Source: Unio delphinus (taxonomy: Eukaryota > Mollusca > Bivalvia > Unionida > Unionidae). From it: a stretch of DNA of 64,000 bases. Each line of letters opens with the position of its first letter. Position 1 is the first letter of the stretch. The notes under the pieces are model-generated. The model was given only the letters and a program-made list of their open reading frames with translations, was not told the origin of the DNA and ran no database searches. The DNA lies in the NCBI GenBank assembly GCA_029339505.1, contig JAQISU010000155.1:22226001-22290000 (forward strand), read 5' to 3'. Shown here in pieces: positions 11,921 to 24,239 of this stretch. A program made the translations under genes and the position numbers.

Positions 11921-12762
11921 ACTAGTTCTTGAACAATTCATGAACATTTCAAAATGAAAATTTTGCAAACTGTTCAGAACTTAATACTGCAGAACAATTC
12001 ATGAAATTAAGTTCTACCCAATTTGACCATTTATTGTTCATGAAACATTCAAGAAATGTTCATGTGCATTTTATAAATATTTCATGAGCATGTAGTTTAC
12101 AAAAATTCATGGATAATTTTTTTAAAATATTACTATAAATTTAAAATAGCAATGATCTTGTATGACTTTTCCTTGATATCATGACCAATACCTTTTTGCA
12201 CAGAATGATGTCAAAGAACAATCACTAAGGACTACAATGTTTTCAATTTCACATCAAATCTTATTATGCTACCTATCAAAACTTCATGACTGCAGTAATC
12301 ATGAAAGGGTTTATGGTCAGGCCTATTCTATGATAAATGCATTACAATAGTTTATCTTCAATTCCCATAATGGGTGCATAGTAAGGGGTCATTTAAAATT
12401 TTGCCATTACCAGATCTTTCTATATTCATTATGGCATGGCTTCAATAATGTGGTGACAGTTTGTACTGATCAATTCCTTTTAATACCGAAACAACAGTAT
12501 TGCTGACCTTCAATCAACTAATCCATTTTTTTTACTGTTTTGCAAAGAGCACAATGTCCACTGGCGGAATATTTTTATTTTAAATTGACCAATTTGAACT
12601 CTAATGATATATTGCTGTTACTTCATTTGTTCTATAAGTTGATCATGAACTGTTTAAGAAATGAAGTTCATGTACAACTTAAAAACAATTTAAAAAACAT
12701 TTCATGTTCCATTCAAGAATAGTTCATAATGTTCATGAACTGTTCATAATTTCAAGAACACA
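11921..12762. mobile_element. Probable MITE-like insert rich in TTCATGAA palindromes
   Basis: The block is AT-rich and differs sharply from the DIRS sequence on both sides. The perfect 8-bp palindrome TTCATGAA occurs at 11937, 11998, 12037 and 12732, with many one-base variants such as GTTCAAGAA and TTCATGAG. The outer ends are loosely inverted: AGTTCTTGAA at 11924 and TTTCAAGAAC at 12749. No coding motif is seen. Because it separates two gag-like DIRS segments, I infer a non-autonomous DNA transposon insertion. The exact ends and target duplication are not established. Confidence 0.5.
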
Positions 12763-12775
12763 GGAGTAGGAAGGA

Positions 12776-13930
12776 TTATGTACCTGGTAGCAAGAAGAAG
12801 CTCCCAAAGGTTGCAATACATGTATATAGGAGGAGACTGACCAAAATATTGTCTAGCAAAGCTTCGCTCTTACTAAACCTTAGCGAAAGCTCCTTAATCA
12901 TAACCGGATGAAGATGAAGCAAGAAATATGGATGAGACATTGCCCCAAAAAGTTTCTCCAAACTGGAATTTTTTAAAAAATTACCTGAACCTGAAGGTTT
13001 TGGACACAGATTGTTAAGCATGATATAGTAAACCTCATTTACCATGTTAATGAATCACCCCTATTCTTCCTCCTCTGCCTCCTTACTCAAAAGGGATTTG
13101 AAGAGAGGGAGAACAACATCAGCCTTTCTGTGTCAAATTTGTTGGCTTCAATGAGGACAGAAAGGACATCATCCTGTACTCTCTCCTGGGTGCCAGGACT
13201 ATATGACTCAATGTTTCAGGGGAGATGAAGAAACATTTTTTTCTGGTAACTCCTCCCATGCAATTAATGGACTGTTTATAGCGGTGGACTGTGACAGTGG
13301 TTTAAGGTGATTATCTACCCTCCTGGAGCATTTTGTGGAAGAAGGTCTATCCTCCTTCCTCATTTAGAACCATATCTCAAAGGACATTGTCAGTTCATGG
13401 CCTGAGGGCATGACCTCACAATGGCAGGGCCCAGCTCTAAAAGTCCATGGTTATAGGTAAGGAATGAGCCAATCACTTCCTTATGGTGGAAAGCCCCACA
13501 TCCCATTGTGTTTAGAGAATTAAAAGGGAACGGGGTGTGCTGATCCCCTAATCTGGAATCTGTTTACTTAAGCTGATTCCCATTCCCTAGTCAGATGAAA
13601 CAGCAGTCTGGAGTGGTGAGGGGACTTTGTCCAATCCCTGTCTCTGTACCTCAGGGGCTCCAAAGACCCCTGCCTGGCACCTGGTGATCAATCACCAGGT
13701 AAGGACTGGACAGGCAACTCTAATCTATAGGAAAGTTCATCCCATATCTGATAGATTTAGATATGAGCTCTCCCCTTCTTATAGGGCTCAAACACATCAC
13801 CTGAACAAGCAGCCCCTGGGATTGAAATAGTGCATGCAACTCGCAATCAGACTGAATGAGTTGTGGGTCTATATAAAGTGTTGCTCCTCCTCATGAGTAG
13901 GCATGACTTGGAAATAGAGAACTTGGAAAA
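12776..13930 (-). pseudogene. DIRS 5' gag-like and leader region
   Basis: The minus frame at 13045-12776 encodes EVYYIMLNNLCPKPSGSG and SLEKLFGAMSHPYFLLHLHP, a helical, transposon-like ORF without known enzymatic residues. Upstream, to about 13930, there is GC-richer sequence without an open frame. A similar leader (phrases GGTGGAAAGC/GGTGGAAGGTCCCACA) lies at the matching end of the second DIRS copy near 49260. The 5' border is approximate. Confidence 0.5.
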
Positions 13931-15774
13931 CTCTAATGAAGATGAGGATAATGATACCTTATTCCTTGTTGCTTGGTAGGCTCGTCAATTCTCTAAAAGT
14001 CTATATCTTATCAGATCAAAGAGTACAAAATATACATCCATCTGTCTTCCTACAGTGTGTGCAGAATAAATAAGTAGGGTGTGTGATTCAGTGGTATTTT
14101 CTGTGGCCATGCTTACCACACTCAGCTTAGACATTTTTCCTGATATAAAGAGTTTTTGAAAAGAAAATTTATTATACAAATATCTCTTAAGTATACACCA
14201 GATAAAGTGTGAACTGAGTCTACACTAATATAACTTATTCAGCAAAAAGACACCTTACATGGGTGTTTCACTAATTATGAGTTGAAAGGAAGCAAGGCTC
14301 TGATTCAGGACTGAAACACCTAAAAAATGAAAAATAAAACAAAGAAAAAATAACAGGATTACTAAAATTGCAAGATTCTAGCAGGATATGATTACTAACA
14401 TAAAGGACAATGTTAAGGAAGGCTATTGAAAACAAAATGAAAAACCTGTGATAACCATGCACCACAGATGAAATAAAGAAGTGGTGCCTACCACATAAAA
14501 AATTACCACAATTCAAGGTGAATAAAATGATTGTGCCACAAAACAATGGCTAATAATCACATAAGTGATATAGAATATTACAACATGGTGACTGAAAAGA
14601 TAATGAATAGTGCCAGCACACATACCCAATATGTGTGGGGATCACCTGTAGTTGTTGTCCAGTGCTCTGGAAGCTTCTTTTACACTCTTATGGGAGAACA
14701 AAGTTTTGTCATTTGGTTGCAGTTTTTCCTCTCAGAAAAGTACTTGCTATGCAATAGCAACAGGTATGGTTATTACTGATATTCAAATTGCACACACACA
14801 CACATACACACATATACACATACACAAATACACATCCCATTTTTTATTTTTGTACGGGACCCACAGTTTTTGCATCCGGCCCTATTTTACTACAGATCTT
14901 AAACTTATCCTGCTTTATGCAAAGGTTCCTTTGTCCATGTGCAATTCAGATTAGTCTGATTTAGATGTAAGGATAACAAGTATAAAATCACAAAACTCCA
15001 CATCTGAAATTGGTAATATTTACCTGAAAAAAATTAGGGTCTTAAACTTCATGTTTCTTCTGCTTATTTTAAAAAAAAATACAAAAATAAATACTACATT
15101 ATTTGATATCACTGTAAACTAAATCTTTCCCCTAATCTCAAACTGAATATTTCCCAAGTCCTCAAAAGCTGTGTTGGTAATGTATGCACATAATATACTT
15201 AAGTCTTCTTTTAATTACAAAAACCAGATAATACTTTAAATTATAATCAGTTCTAGGTCCCTGTCAAGGACGCTATCCTGCAAAGTTTACAAGTTTTGAT
15301 TGGTGATTTTAACAGCAGCGTTTATTACATTATTGGCCATGATACCAAGGAAATGTGAGCTAGGTGTCTTCCAGGAACACACCATGACGGCAATCCTGTC
15401 CAGCTTGGCTGAGGATCAACTGGTGAGTTTTGGATTATGAGTCTGATGCTGTGTATACAAGACTTTTAAAAATACAATATCAGACATAAAAAACTGTCAC
15501 CCGCCATAAAGATCACATTTATTAAGCAATCATCTCTTTGAAATTACAACTTTTAAGCTCCTGTAAACTAAATTGAAAGTAATAAACCTCTATTAAGCAA
15601 GTTTATATAATAGGAATTTTAATAACAAAGGATTAGATATAAAAGAAATATTAATTGATTTCAGTCTTTTGCGTAGATAAAATCACTTCAACATTGTAAC
15701 TAGATTAGTGGTGAATATTACAGAGATAATTCTTCATAAAATGAGAAATGAGTGAAATTTCTGCCCATACCTAC
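13931..15774. other. Intron or flank 3' of exon 15775-16063, with a CA microsatellite
   Basis: A run of CA and CATA repeats lies at about 14789-14836. At 15393-15431 a plus-strand stretch AACACACCATGACGGCAATC runs into CTGGTGAGT, which looks like an exon end. I could not link it to any other exon and leave it uncalled. Confidence 0.4.
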
Positions 15775-16063
15775 CTTCAGGTTATCTTCCAGATACAGAT
15801 CCCATTTGTGAAAGTAAAATCGAAGCCAACTTTTCACACCATCATACAACCTGCTAAGGACAGTGAAGTGTTCAGACTGCTGTCGAGTGTTTGGCTGTTC
15901 CAGCTTCGGACTCTGATGAATCTTATCATATATTGTCACAGCATATATGAAGATCTGAGCCGCTCCACTCACAAGTAAGTTGTAACTTGATCCCAGTGTC
16001 TCATTCAGAAGATGACTAGCTATTTTGTAGACCATCCTGGGTTGAATCAAATCAGGTCTGGAA
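15775..16063 (-). CDS. RNF213: RNF213-like, exon 8 of those found
   Basis: The exon is bounded by a CCACAG acceptor before 16063 and an AAG|gtaggt donor after 15775. It is 289 nt: one base completing a serine codon begun in the previous exon, then 96 whole codons ending in phase 0. It encodes a helical segment including MVYKIASHLLNETLGSSYNL, LVSGAAQIFIYAVTIYDKIH and WLRFYFHKWDLYLEDNLK, in keeping with the RNF213 stalk. The frame is open throughout on the minus strand, whereas the plus frames show only shadows. It is the last exon I can find towards the C-terminus; the AAA+ core must lie further left, outside the window. Confidence 0.8.
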
Positions 16064-19000
16064 CTGTGGATTGCAAAAATATTACAACTAAACTAAGTGA
16101 TGCTTGCTTGACTATTTTAAAATTCTAAGAAAGTGTAAAAAATAAAAATCATATCAGCATGTAAATAAATTTGTGTCTGATTGGTCAACTTTCCTTCTGT
16201 TTTGGCATGCCAAAATGTTTGTAAATAAAATGCTCAATCTAACCAAAGGCATTTAAAGCTCACTTAAATTACTTTTAGTTGTTCCATGGCATAATATTTT
16301 TTTTCAGTTTATATTAAGCTTCATCTGTTTACTCAACAGCTTTTATTTGAGGTGAGGGGCATAGGTTAGAGCTTAATGTTGGTCCAAACTATGCAAAGCA
16401 AACAGAATAAACATAATAGTACCCAATATCAGGGAGAGTCCAGTCCTCTTAGTTTCATTATAATCACAAATCAAAATTCATTCAGTTTGACACATTATAG
16501 TCTGAAGTGTTCATTTAGTCAAATTAAACTTCCTTTTGAAATTTGGCAACGGTTGTATAAATATGAAATGACAAGTGTAACCAAAATGGATAGAATATCA
16601 TATAGGTCTTTGGTTTGTCCAATATCCTCTATTCCATGATAATGCATGGTACCAGAGATCATAGAATTTTAGCATTTAATTGTGATCGATGGCAACTGTT
16701 CCTCGTCAAAGAGCTTTAGGATTTGTTGACAACTGCGATATCGATATTCGCAGTGGTAGGTATAGTGTTCTTCTGCACACCACTGTGAAAATGTATTCCA
16801 TTGCCTTTATACATCTTTTAGGTGTAGGGACATCTTGCTTGATTGATTTCTCCACCACTAGTAGTGAGAACTGTTTGTTCCTGAGGACATGTTTCTGAGG
16901 GCATATTTTAACAAGATATTGACATGCAGGTTCAACAACTCCTGGTCAGGATGAAAGACATGTCCATGTCATCTGGTTTCATTGGCACACAAGTGAATAT
17001 CTTTTTTTTTATTGACATAGAGATAAATACTACATGCATGTAGTACATATATCTTAGTAAATTATTTAAACTAGAAGACAAACAAGGTAAAGATGAAAGG
17101 TAAGATGGTAGGAAGAGAGAAACTATTGAACAGGAAAAGAAATAGTTTGCATTACATAATTTCAAGAGAACATATAAATACAAATGATAATTATTAGTAA
17201 TTCTAAAAAAATTAATATCAGAGCAGGCATAAACAGTCACATTCATGTACAAAAAAAACATCAATATACGCATAAATACTCATTTATCTATACCCACATA
17301 CATCTGCATATATGTGCATCCCAGCCAGCATGCACATAGTTATAAGAAAGGGAGTGCAAGAAAAAAGATTATATTTTTCAGAGTCAACATTTCATACAGT
17401 GATCGCGTTATTCCACTATCATAGCCATTACTCTGTTTCTCAAAAAATATGTTTTCACATCATTCCATTGAGTAAACTTTTGGGAACTACCAGGTCAGAC
17501 TTATTAGCTTTTAATTTAAAATGAAATATCAAATCAAATCAAAGTAGAGCTCATGCAGGTTTTTTTTTTTGTTGCTTTGATATTTTGACTTAAGTATAAA
17601 ATATTTTGCAAGTAATAATACTAGATATACAAAATTTGACTGGCAAGATTCATTAAAATGAAATCTCAAAATTCACTCTAATCTAAGTTCTAAAGAAAAT
17701 GTAAAATTCGACCCCAGAATTGTTTTACAACACAATATTTCATTGTTTCCTCCTCAATATTTCAGAAAGTTCACATTTGATCAGCTACAAAAACAATTTG
17801 TTTGTAGTCAGTATGTTATTGTTAATTCTAAACTGTTACAAATCCACATTGAATGGCATTTGTACCCCTTGGTGCATTCCATTATGAACCAAGAAGCACA
17901 ACAAGTCAACTGATTGCACCGAGATCAACTACCATGTGAAGACTGCAGCAATTGTAACAAAGGAAATCCTGGACAAACAAGGAGGTGCTCTTAAAGTGAT
18001 ACTGAGCCCCATGGAAACAACTTGTCAGGTTCAGTATGCTATCATGGGAAATCTTCCCCACTGGAGCCTTGCCCCTATTGGGATGATAAGGACAGCATTG
18101 AGATTATGTCATTTGAAATGAGGACGAAGAGTCTTGCTCACAGAAATACTGCCGAAAACAATTGCCCTCTCTCTACTTCTTGTAAACTTTTGTTCACGAG
18201 GACTATGGTTTTAAAGGATGTAAATTTGATAGTACTGCTTCCCAATGGCCTGTGTTCTAGGGACCACCCTGAGATCTTTTGTTCATTGCCTTGCAAAGCC
18301 CTCCACTGTAGCTCAGACTGTGAGAGAGGGAGGTGTCCTTGATGGCTTATCTGCATATTCCATCAACCTGATCATTAAAGAGGAGATTAGATAATTAAGG
18401 TTGCAAGTGTAGCTTGGCTCTATGATGGTCTTTAAAAAAAATGTGTAGAGAGCACTGTATCTCATTTTGCCAACTTAAGTTTCTAGCTGCTGTTGATCAG
18501 AGCCACTATTTCTTTTAGGACATGAACAGATTCCCACACATGTCTAGTGAGATTCAAAATGGGAAAAGATAAGCTGTGTTCTGCCCATTGAAAATTACTC
18601 AAGATACAATATCCAACATTGTGCATGTGGCCACAATCTACACATCAACTACTGGGGTTTCAATGGAAAACTGGTGTGTAGGACTTGTAAAACTTCCAAC
18701 TACAATTTGAGGGAAAGTGTCTGCAAGACAAAATGTTAGTAGATGCATGGGATTTGCAATTGAAGATTTAAACAGCCCATCAAAAGGCCTGTAGCACCAT
18801 CAGTCTGTGGAAGTAATTGAAAGTAGACTCCTCCTTAGTCAATGGTTGCCTGGTGTTGGTGAGGGAAGAGGAAAACAGAACTCTGATGGGATTAGATGGA
18901 AATGTTCTTCAGTTAAGGCCTTTAAGGCCTCCACACAACATAGTAAGACCTGATAATGCAGAAGGAACTAAAGAACAAGCTTCTTGTCATCTTTGGAAGC

Positions 19001-22000
19001 CAACATCTCTTGTACTTTCTGCAAAGTGAAGAATGTTGAGGATGGTGGCTCACAACACTCGCAGTATGTCTTGGGTTACATCCAGTTACCTTCAAGTTTT
19101 TGCTAAGTATCGGTTCACTTTGTGTGGCAAAGGCCTGAGGGCAAGTGAAGTGAAATCTTTTCGATATGGAGACACCAACCTGGACATTTAACACAGAAAG
19201 TGCCTAGCAGAATTTTGTGTGTAGACTGATCCATGAGTGTGCCCATATAAACTGAGCATTGTATGCAGGTGGATGATGTCTGCAGCAAGTGCCTAATGAC
19301 ATTATGCAAGTTAGACTAATCCATGAGAGTGTATGTGTAAACTGGACATTGTCCTCAAGAATGTCTAGCTGCACTATACAGATTAGAATCAGATTACTGT
19401 ATAAACCGAGTACATGAAACTTGGTTATTGGGTACTGAGGCATCAAGCTGGGCATTGTAAACAGGATGTGCCTTATGGAACTATATTAGTCATGAAACTG
19501 GACAAAGGTTGACTTTCTGGAGGTGTATGCTGTAGACCTGTGATGTATGCTCATGTAGTAGACTTTAGGTTTTAGTGTATTAGATTTGATTGTGGATAAA
19601 CTAAACAGCTGTTTCATCTATTTGAAAGTAGAGATGATAGTGAACCAGTGGACAAGTTTACTGAGTCACAAATTAAACTTTCAAACAAGCAAACAAATGA
19701 ACATGATATGGGCAATGTCCACAACAAATGTGACAGACACAATATTAAAAATACTATTCTGATCATCTAAACAGTTATTTAGGAGAAATGTTCGTAACCT
19801 TTTGTTAATGGAATGGTTCAGACTATGACCAGTGCTCTCTGGGGTATATAAAAAGGGCATAGAAAAGCATAATAAGGGCACGGCTATCACATATCTATCA
19901 GATACGTATCATAAGTATTAAATTCATGGGGAAAAATGCAACTGAAGGTTTTCTTAGAAAAGTAAGAGCCTTACTGCCAATTAGTGAAGACAACAAACAA
20001 TTCTTATTTCTGCTGGCTGAATGTATTGTCACATGCCAGCTACTTGACAATTTTCCACGTTAACTTGTGTTGATACAGTGTTTTGGTTTTTAAGTTAGTG
20101 ATAGATGATAGATGCCATACAGGTCATAACATAGCTTGGGAAGCATGCAATTGACCAGGCATAAACATCTTTAGCTTGTAATAAGAATGGCAAAGAAAAA
20201 ACTTATATTTTGGCATCCTGAATTTCCTCAAAATTTACTTTCTTAGTTCTGTCAATTCAAACTACATGAGCTATGTGATGGGTTCTAATACTTGATTACA
20301 CATTTCAAAATTGTACTGGTATTTTAACTACATTCCAAGTGCAATAATATTCTCCTTACTGCACTCAACATGAAATGAACATGATATTCCATAGCATCAT
20401 TGTGATTCCAAACATTCAATGACAAAACAAAACACACATTGAGCTGAGTCAATATTAATCCCTCCCTGCTCAAATCACAGACACATTTATTTTTATTTGG
20501 AACTGACACAGCTGATAAATCCAGGTCCATACTCAGCAGAATTGCATAGAATCAACACAAGAAACTAAATCTTTTTATTCCAGATCATGCTGTTGCAATG
20601 CGCATTCATTAAGAATATGACTAAATTTCAATTTTCAATAGACAAAAATGACAATTTCTTTTTAAAGGGATGTCTAGCGTGCGACTAAGTTCAAATTTCA
20701 CATGGCGGAGTTATGTGTGCATTAATACTGTTGATGTGTATTGATGAATCAACGCTTGTGTATTTATTTTGGAATACAGTATAAATTCAAATACTTTGTT
20801 TCTTGTCATGTATTTCTAAAGCCATATATGCCAGAATATTTTTGTCAAAGCTCTGTTCAGCAATATTTCTAAAAGATTTTAAGAAAGAGGATTTTCAGCT
20901 TTTAGGAAATTTGCTATGTCTGAAGGTGATTCATCATCATTTGTGCAGAAAATAAAGCTGTCTAAAGCAGATGCTTCCAATAAACGTGGTTAAATTCTGT
21001 TTAATGGCTTTAGAAAAGATTTAATTTTAAGGATTTTTGGTATTTTAGCAACAGCAACACCTTATGGCATGTTTGTATCATTTATAAGAAACACAAGGAT
21101 TTCTCTGCCAGGATGTATTGTCAAACTTGGTCAAATTTTGTTAAGCAGTTTCTGACAAGACCATTGCTCAAAGATTTCTTAGTTTTTAGTAATGGTGGCA
21201 AATGAAGATTATTTGTGCACAATACTAACAACCGTCAATACCAAGATTATTTTCTGACAAAAAGTTTCAAATTTATGTTGAGGAGCCTGTGTGGAGTTCT
21301 TTTAAAGGTTGTTCTAATTTCAGTAATGATAGCCATACTTAGTAGATTGGAATCATTTGTAGAAACAATACCATCCCTTATATAAGGATAATGTGTTCCA
21401 AATTTTGGTACAATATTTAAGTGCTTGTTAAGGAGTGAAAAATTGTAGTTGTTGACATATGTACAAAGAATGGTGTTGACTTTTCATGTTAACAGCTGTG
21501 TTGAAACAATCTCTATTATGCTTAAGCAACAACCTGATTTTCAACATGGTCTCTGCAAGGGCCATATTGGACACAAGATCAAAACCATTTCAATTTATGA
21601 CAACTATAAATCTTGTGGCAAAAACACCATGTCAATATGACAATCTATCCAGATATAGTTACAACATGATTTTCAATATGGCTGCCATGGTGGCCATATT
21701 GGAAGTCATCATTTTCATTTAGGATCAACTAGACATCTTTAGCAGTCTTTTAATAAAAACTGAAAAACCTGATGATGATATAACTATTTAATCAGGAGTC
21801 ATGATAACATGATTTTCAAGATGACCACTGCAGTCATATTGGAGTCCTAGTCACATAAGTTTAATGTTTGACCTACTCACCCTGTGATGAACTGTCAGTG
21901 TAAAGGCTCAAGGTATTCCTCTAAGCAGATTAAAGAGAAAAAACCAATAACAAGCTTGAACTAACTGATGGATGGACAATATACAACAGACCAATCTCAA

Positions 22001-23189
22001 CAGATATGATATGATGTTTACAATGTTTTTTTTAAACTTTATATCTATATTTTAATTTAGAGGTATGGACTTTGAAGTCTGAAATAAAGAATTATTATCT
22101 TATCTTCTTATAAGTTCTTCTGGTATATTACCACTACAGTGTTAATAAAAAGTGAAATCATCTGTTGTTGGACTAGTTCATGTAATTTCAAGACTTGTTT
22201 CATTCAGTCTGCTGATTTGCTCAAATATTACTTTGTCAGTTTAATAATCTGTATCTAGACATTGAAATATAAAATCACTATTTCAAATATCTGAACTCTC
22301 CAATTATCTGAACACCATATTTCCTCCAATTATTTGGACACTATATTTTATTTCCATAACAGTGCATAAAATGTTTATTTACCAAAAATATTTTCTTTTT
22401 CTGAGTCACTGGAAAAAGAATTCAAGTTATTTTCAATGCTACTATAGATCTGAAGATCCAAAAGACAAATATCTGGGCCATTTAATAAAACTTGCGATGA
22501 CAAGTATTATCAATGTTGTCCACTCTGCAGAGAAAACTGCACAATCCAAGTTGCAAAACTGTGCTTATTGCTGCCTTCTAACAACATTTATAGCTAATCC
22601 ATGTGGATATTCAAAGGACTAGAGTCTGACACTGAACTATTCAATCAACAGATTGTGTGCACACAATACCTACAGGTAAAACATTCCTTAATTCATGTTC
22701 CAACATGAATAATGCATTATTTTGTGCAGATTTAAGAAACATGATTGACAGGTGTAAAGTATACAGACACTATAAAAACAATGTATACAAATTCTGGAAA
22801 TTTATCCCATTAAAAATTAAGAATCTGGATATTTAAATAATTGATGAAGAGCTAAGTGTGGTTTACTAACTCCCAAGTTACTTTGTACAACTATACAAAT
22901 AGTATTAAATTTGTACATAAAAGCCAGGTGACAATCCACTGCAAATACTTGTTATACATATCATAATTATAATTACTGTACATACAATTATCATATCCAG
23001 CAGTTGTATCAATAGTATGTCAAACAAAGCAAAACAGATGTAATTATGTCATTACTTCCATCAGATGTTAAAGTACATGATCCAACAGGATGTATTTCTG
23101 AAAATCATCCATCACAAAGAAATCCATAATTCACATTCACTTACCAGACATTCATAAACAACTATACAGATAATTTGTAAAATTAATAC
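16064..23189 (-). other. Intron between RNF213-like exons 7 and 8
   Basis: This is 7.1 kb of mostly AT-rich DNA. It contains GC-richer anonymous sequence at about 17900-19600 with no credible ORF, a degenerate tandem repeat at 19199-19480 and a palindrome at about 21674-21702. I recognise no retroelement domain in it. Confidence 0.55.
19199..19480. repeat. Degenerate tandem repeat
   Basis: The phrases GTGCCTA, TAGACTGATCCATGAG and AAACTGAGCATTGTA recur as GTGCCTAATGACATT, TAGACTAATCCATGAG and AAACTGGACATTGTC about 90 bp later. Weaker matches continue to about 19480. The unit is roughly 70-90 bp and diverged. Confidence 0.5.
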
Positions 23190-23257
23190 CTTTCATCTGT
23201 TGTTATCTTCACTGCTCTGCATAGTTTTCCCAATTCATGAACAGCATCACACACTTT
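23190..23257 (-). CDS. RNF213: RNF213-like, exon 7 (microexon-sized)
   Basis: This 68-nt exon lies between a TGCACAG acceptor and an AAAG|gtatt donor on the minus strand. It encodes KVCDAVHELGKLCRAVKITT followed by DE and two bases of the next codon, starting in phase 0 and ending in phase 2. Both phases match its neighbours (28821-28626 ends in phase 0; 16063 starts with the completing base). It is short, so the evidence is mainly the fit of phases and the amphipathic helical sequence, which continues the character of the flanking exons. Confidence 0.72.
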
Positions 23258-24239
23258 CTGTGCATACAATAGACATGTAAATAATCAGTAGGGCAATTAT
23301 TGGTTGAAATTGTTATCACACTGAATTTTCAAACATGAAACCATAGCATATATAAGAAGAAAAATATGCTGATCATTATATAACATGCATTAAGCTTATC
23401 TGATTAGACTCAATGACAATCTAAAATTCAATATAATATTTACTGTTTATATTGGGACACTATGAAAACTGGTACACAATAAATTAATTTTGAAAGGTTT
23501 TTCTTCAATGATAATAATTTTTGGGCATTTGGTCTAAAAGCATCTTCCACTGACCAAGAGCATTATTTAATTCTATGTTCAACTGAGAAAAAGATACTGA
23601 TGCATTCATTTATATAATCAAATATGAATGCTAACTTCACTGTAAATAAGATATCATCTACAAAGTTAATAACTGTGTTAAAATAAAGAATATTCTTACT
23701 AACTACCTTAAAAAGAATATTTTTTATCATAAATATGTTGGTTGTTAGGTATGTCTGCATGTATATACACACAGAACTCACTTGCTATTACAATGCCATG
23801 CTTAAATGAGCAAATCTATACTGTCAAGTATAAACAAAATCTCCACATTACATTCTTGGCATTGCTCTAAGAATAAATAGTCACAGCTTTGTTACAAATA
23901 AAGTGCAAAGAAAAAGAACTAGTTGCGAAGAAAATCCCTCTCTCTACAAATATTAAATGGGAAATCCCTAAACACTACAGTGACCAATGGCACATGTACA
24001 TCTATGCAATCAAAAGCAAGATATGCATTTTAAGAAAAAGAAAAGACAATTAAAACACAGAATATGTAACTGCATAATGACATAGAGTTTATTTATGGAG
24101 ATGAGATACATTTGGAAAGGTAGGGGGTGGAATATAGCAGAATCCCCTCAAGATCAAGCATTTTCAAGTCTTTGCACCATAATAAAAGAGCAAGGTTTTA
24201 AGTTCAAATATCAATAAATGTGAAGCATGGATCCGCATT

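Larger units (their letters stand above)
8600..13930 (-). mobile_element. DIRS-like tyrosine-recombinase retrotransposon, decayed, with nested repeats
   Basis: Read on the minus strand from about 13900 down, the order is gag-like sequence, reverse transcriptase, RNase H and the start of a tyrosine recombinase, the order known for DIRS elements. The stretch is visibly richer in G and C than the introns around it. Many stops and frameshifts interrupt every domain. Two foreign blocks interrupt it: a SINE-like repeat at 10762-10960 and a TTCATGAA-rich block at about 11830-12762. A second, shorter copy lies at 47690-49290 in the same orientation. The borders are approximate because I could not define terminal repeats. 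Confidence 0.8.

Noticed and set aside
15393..15436. Plus-strand stretch ending CTGGTGAGT that looks like an exon with a donor
   Set aside because: No partner exon on the plus strand, a very short frame, and the reverse strand reads like repeat debris. Not enough to call a gene.
18022..18342. 106-codon Cys-rich ORF on the plus strand
   Set aside because: The cysteines do not follow a known pattern, there is no splice context, and a minus-strand ORF overlaps it. Likely chance in GC-richer sequence.
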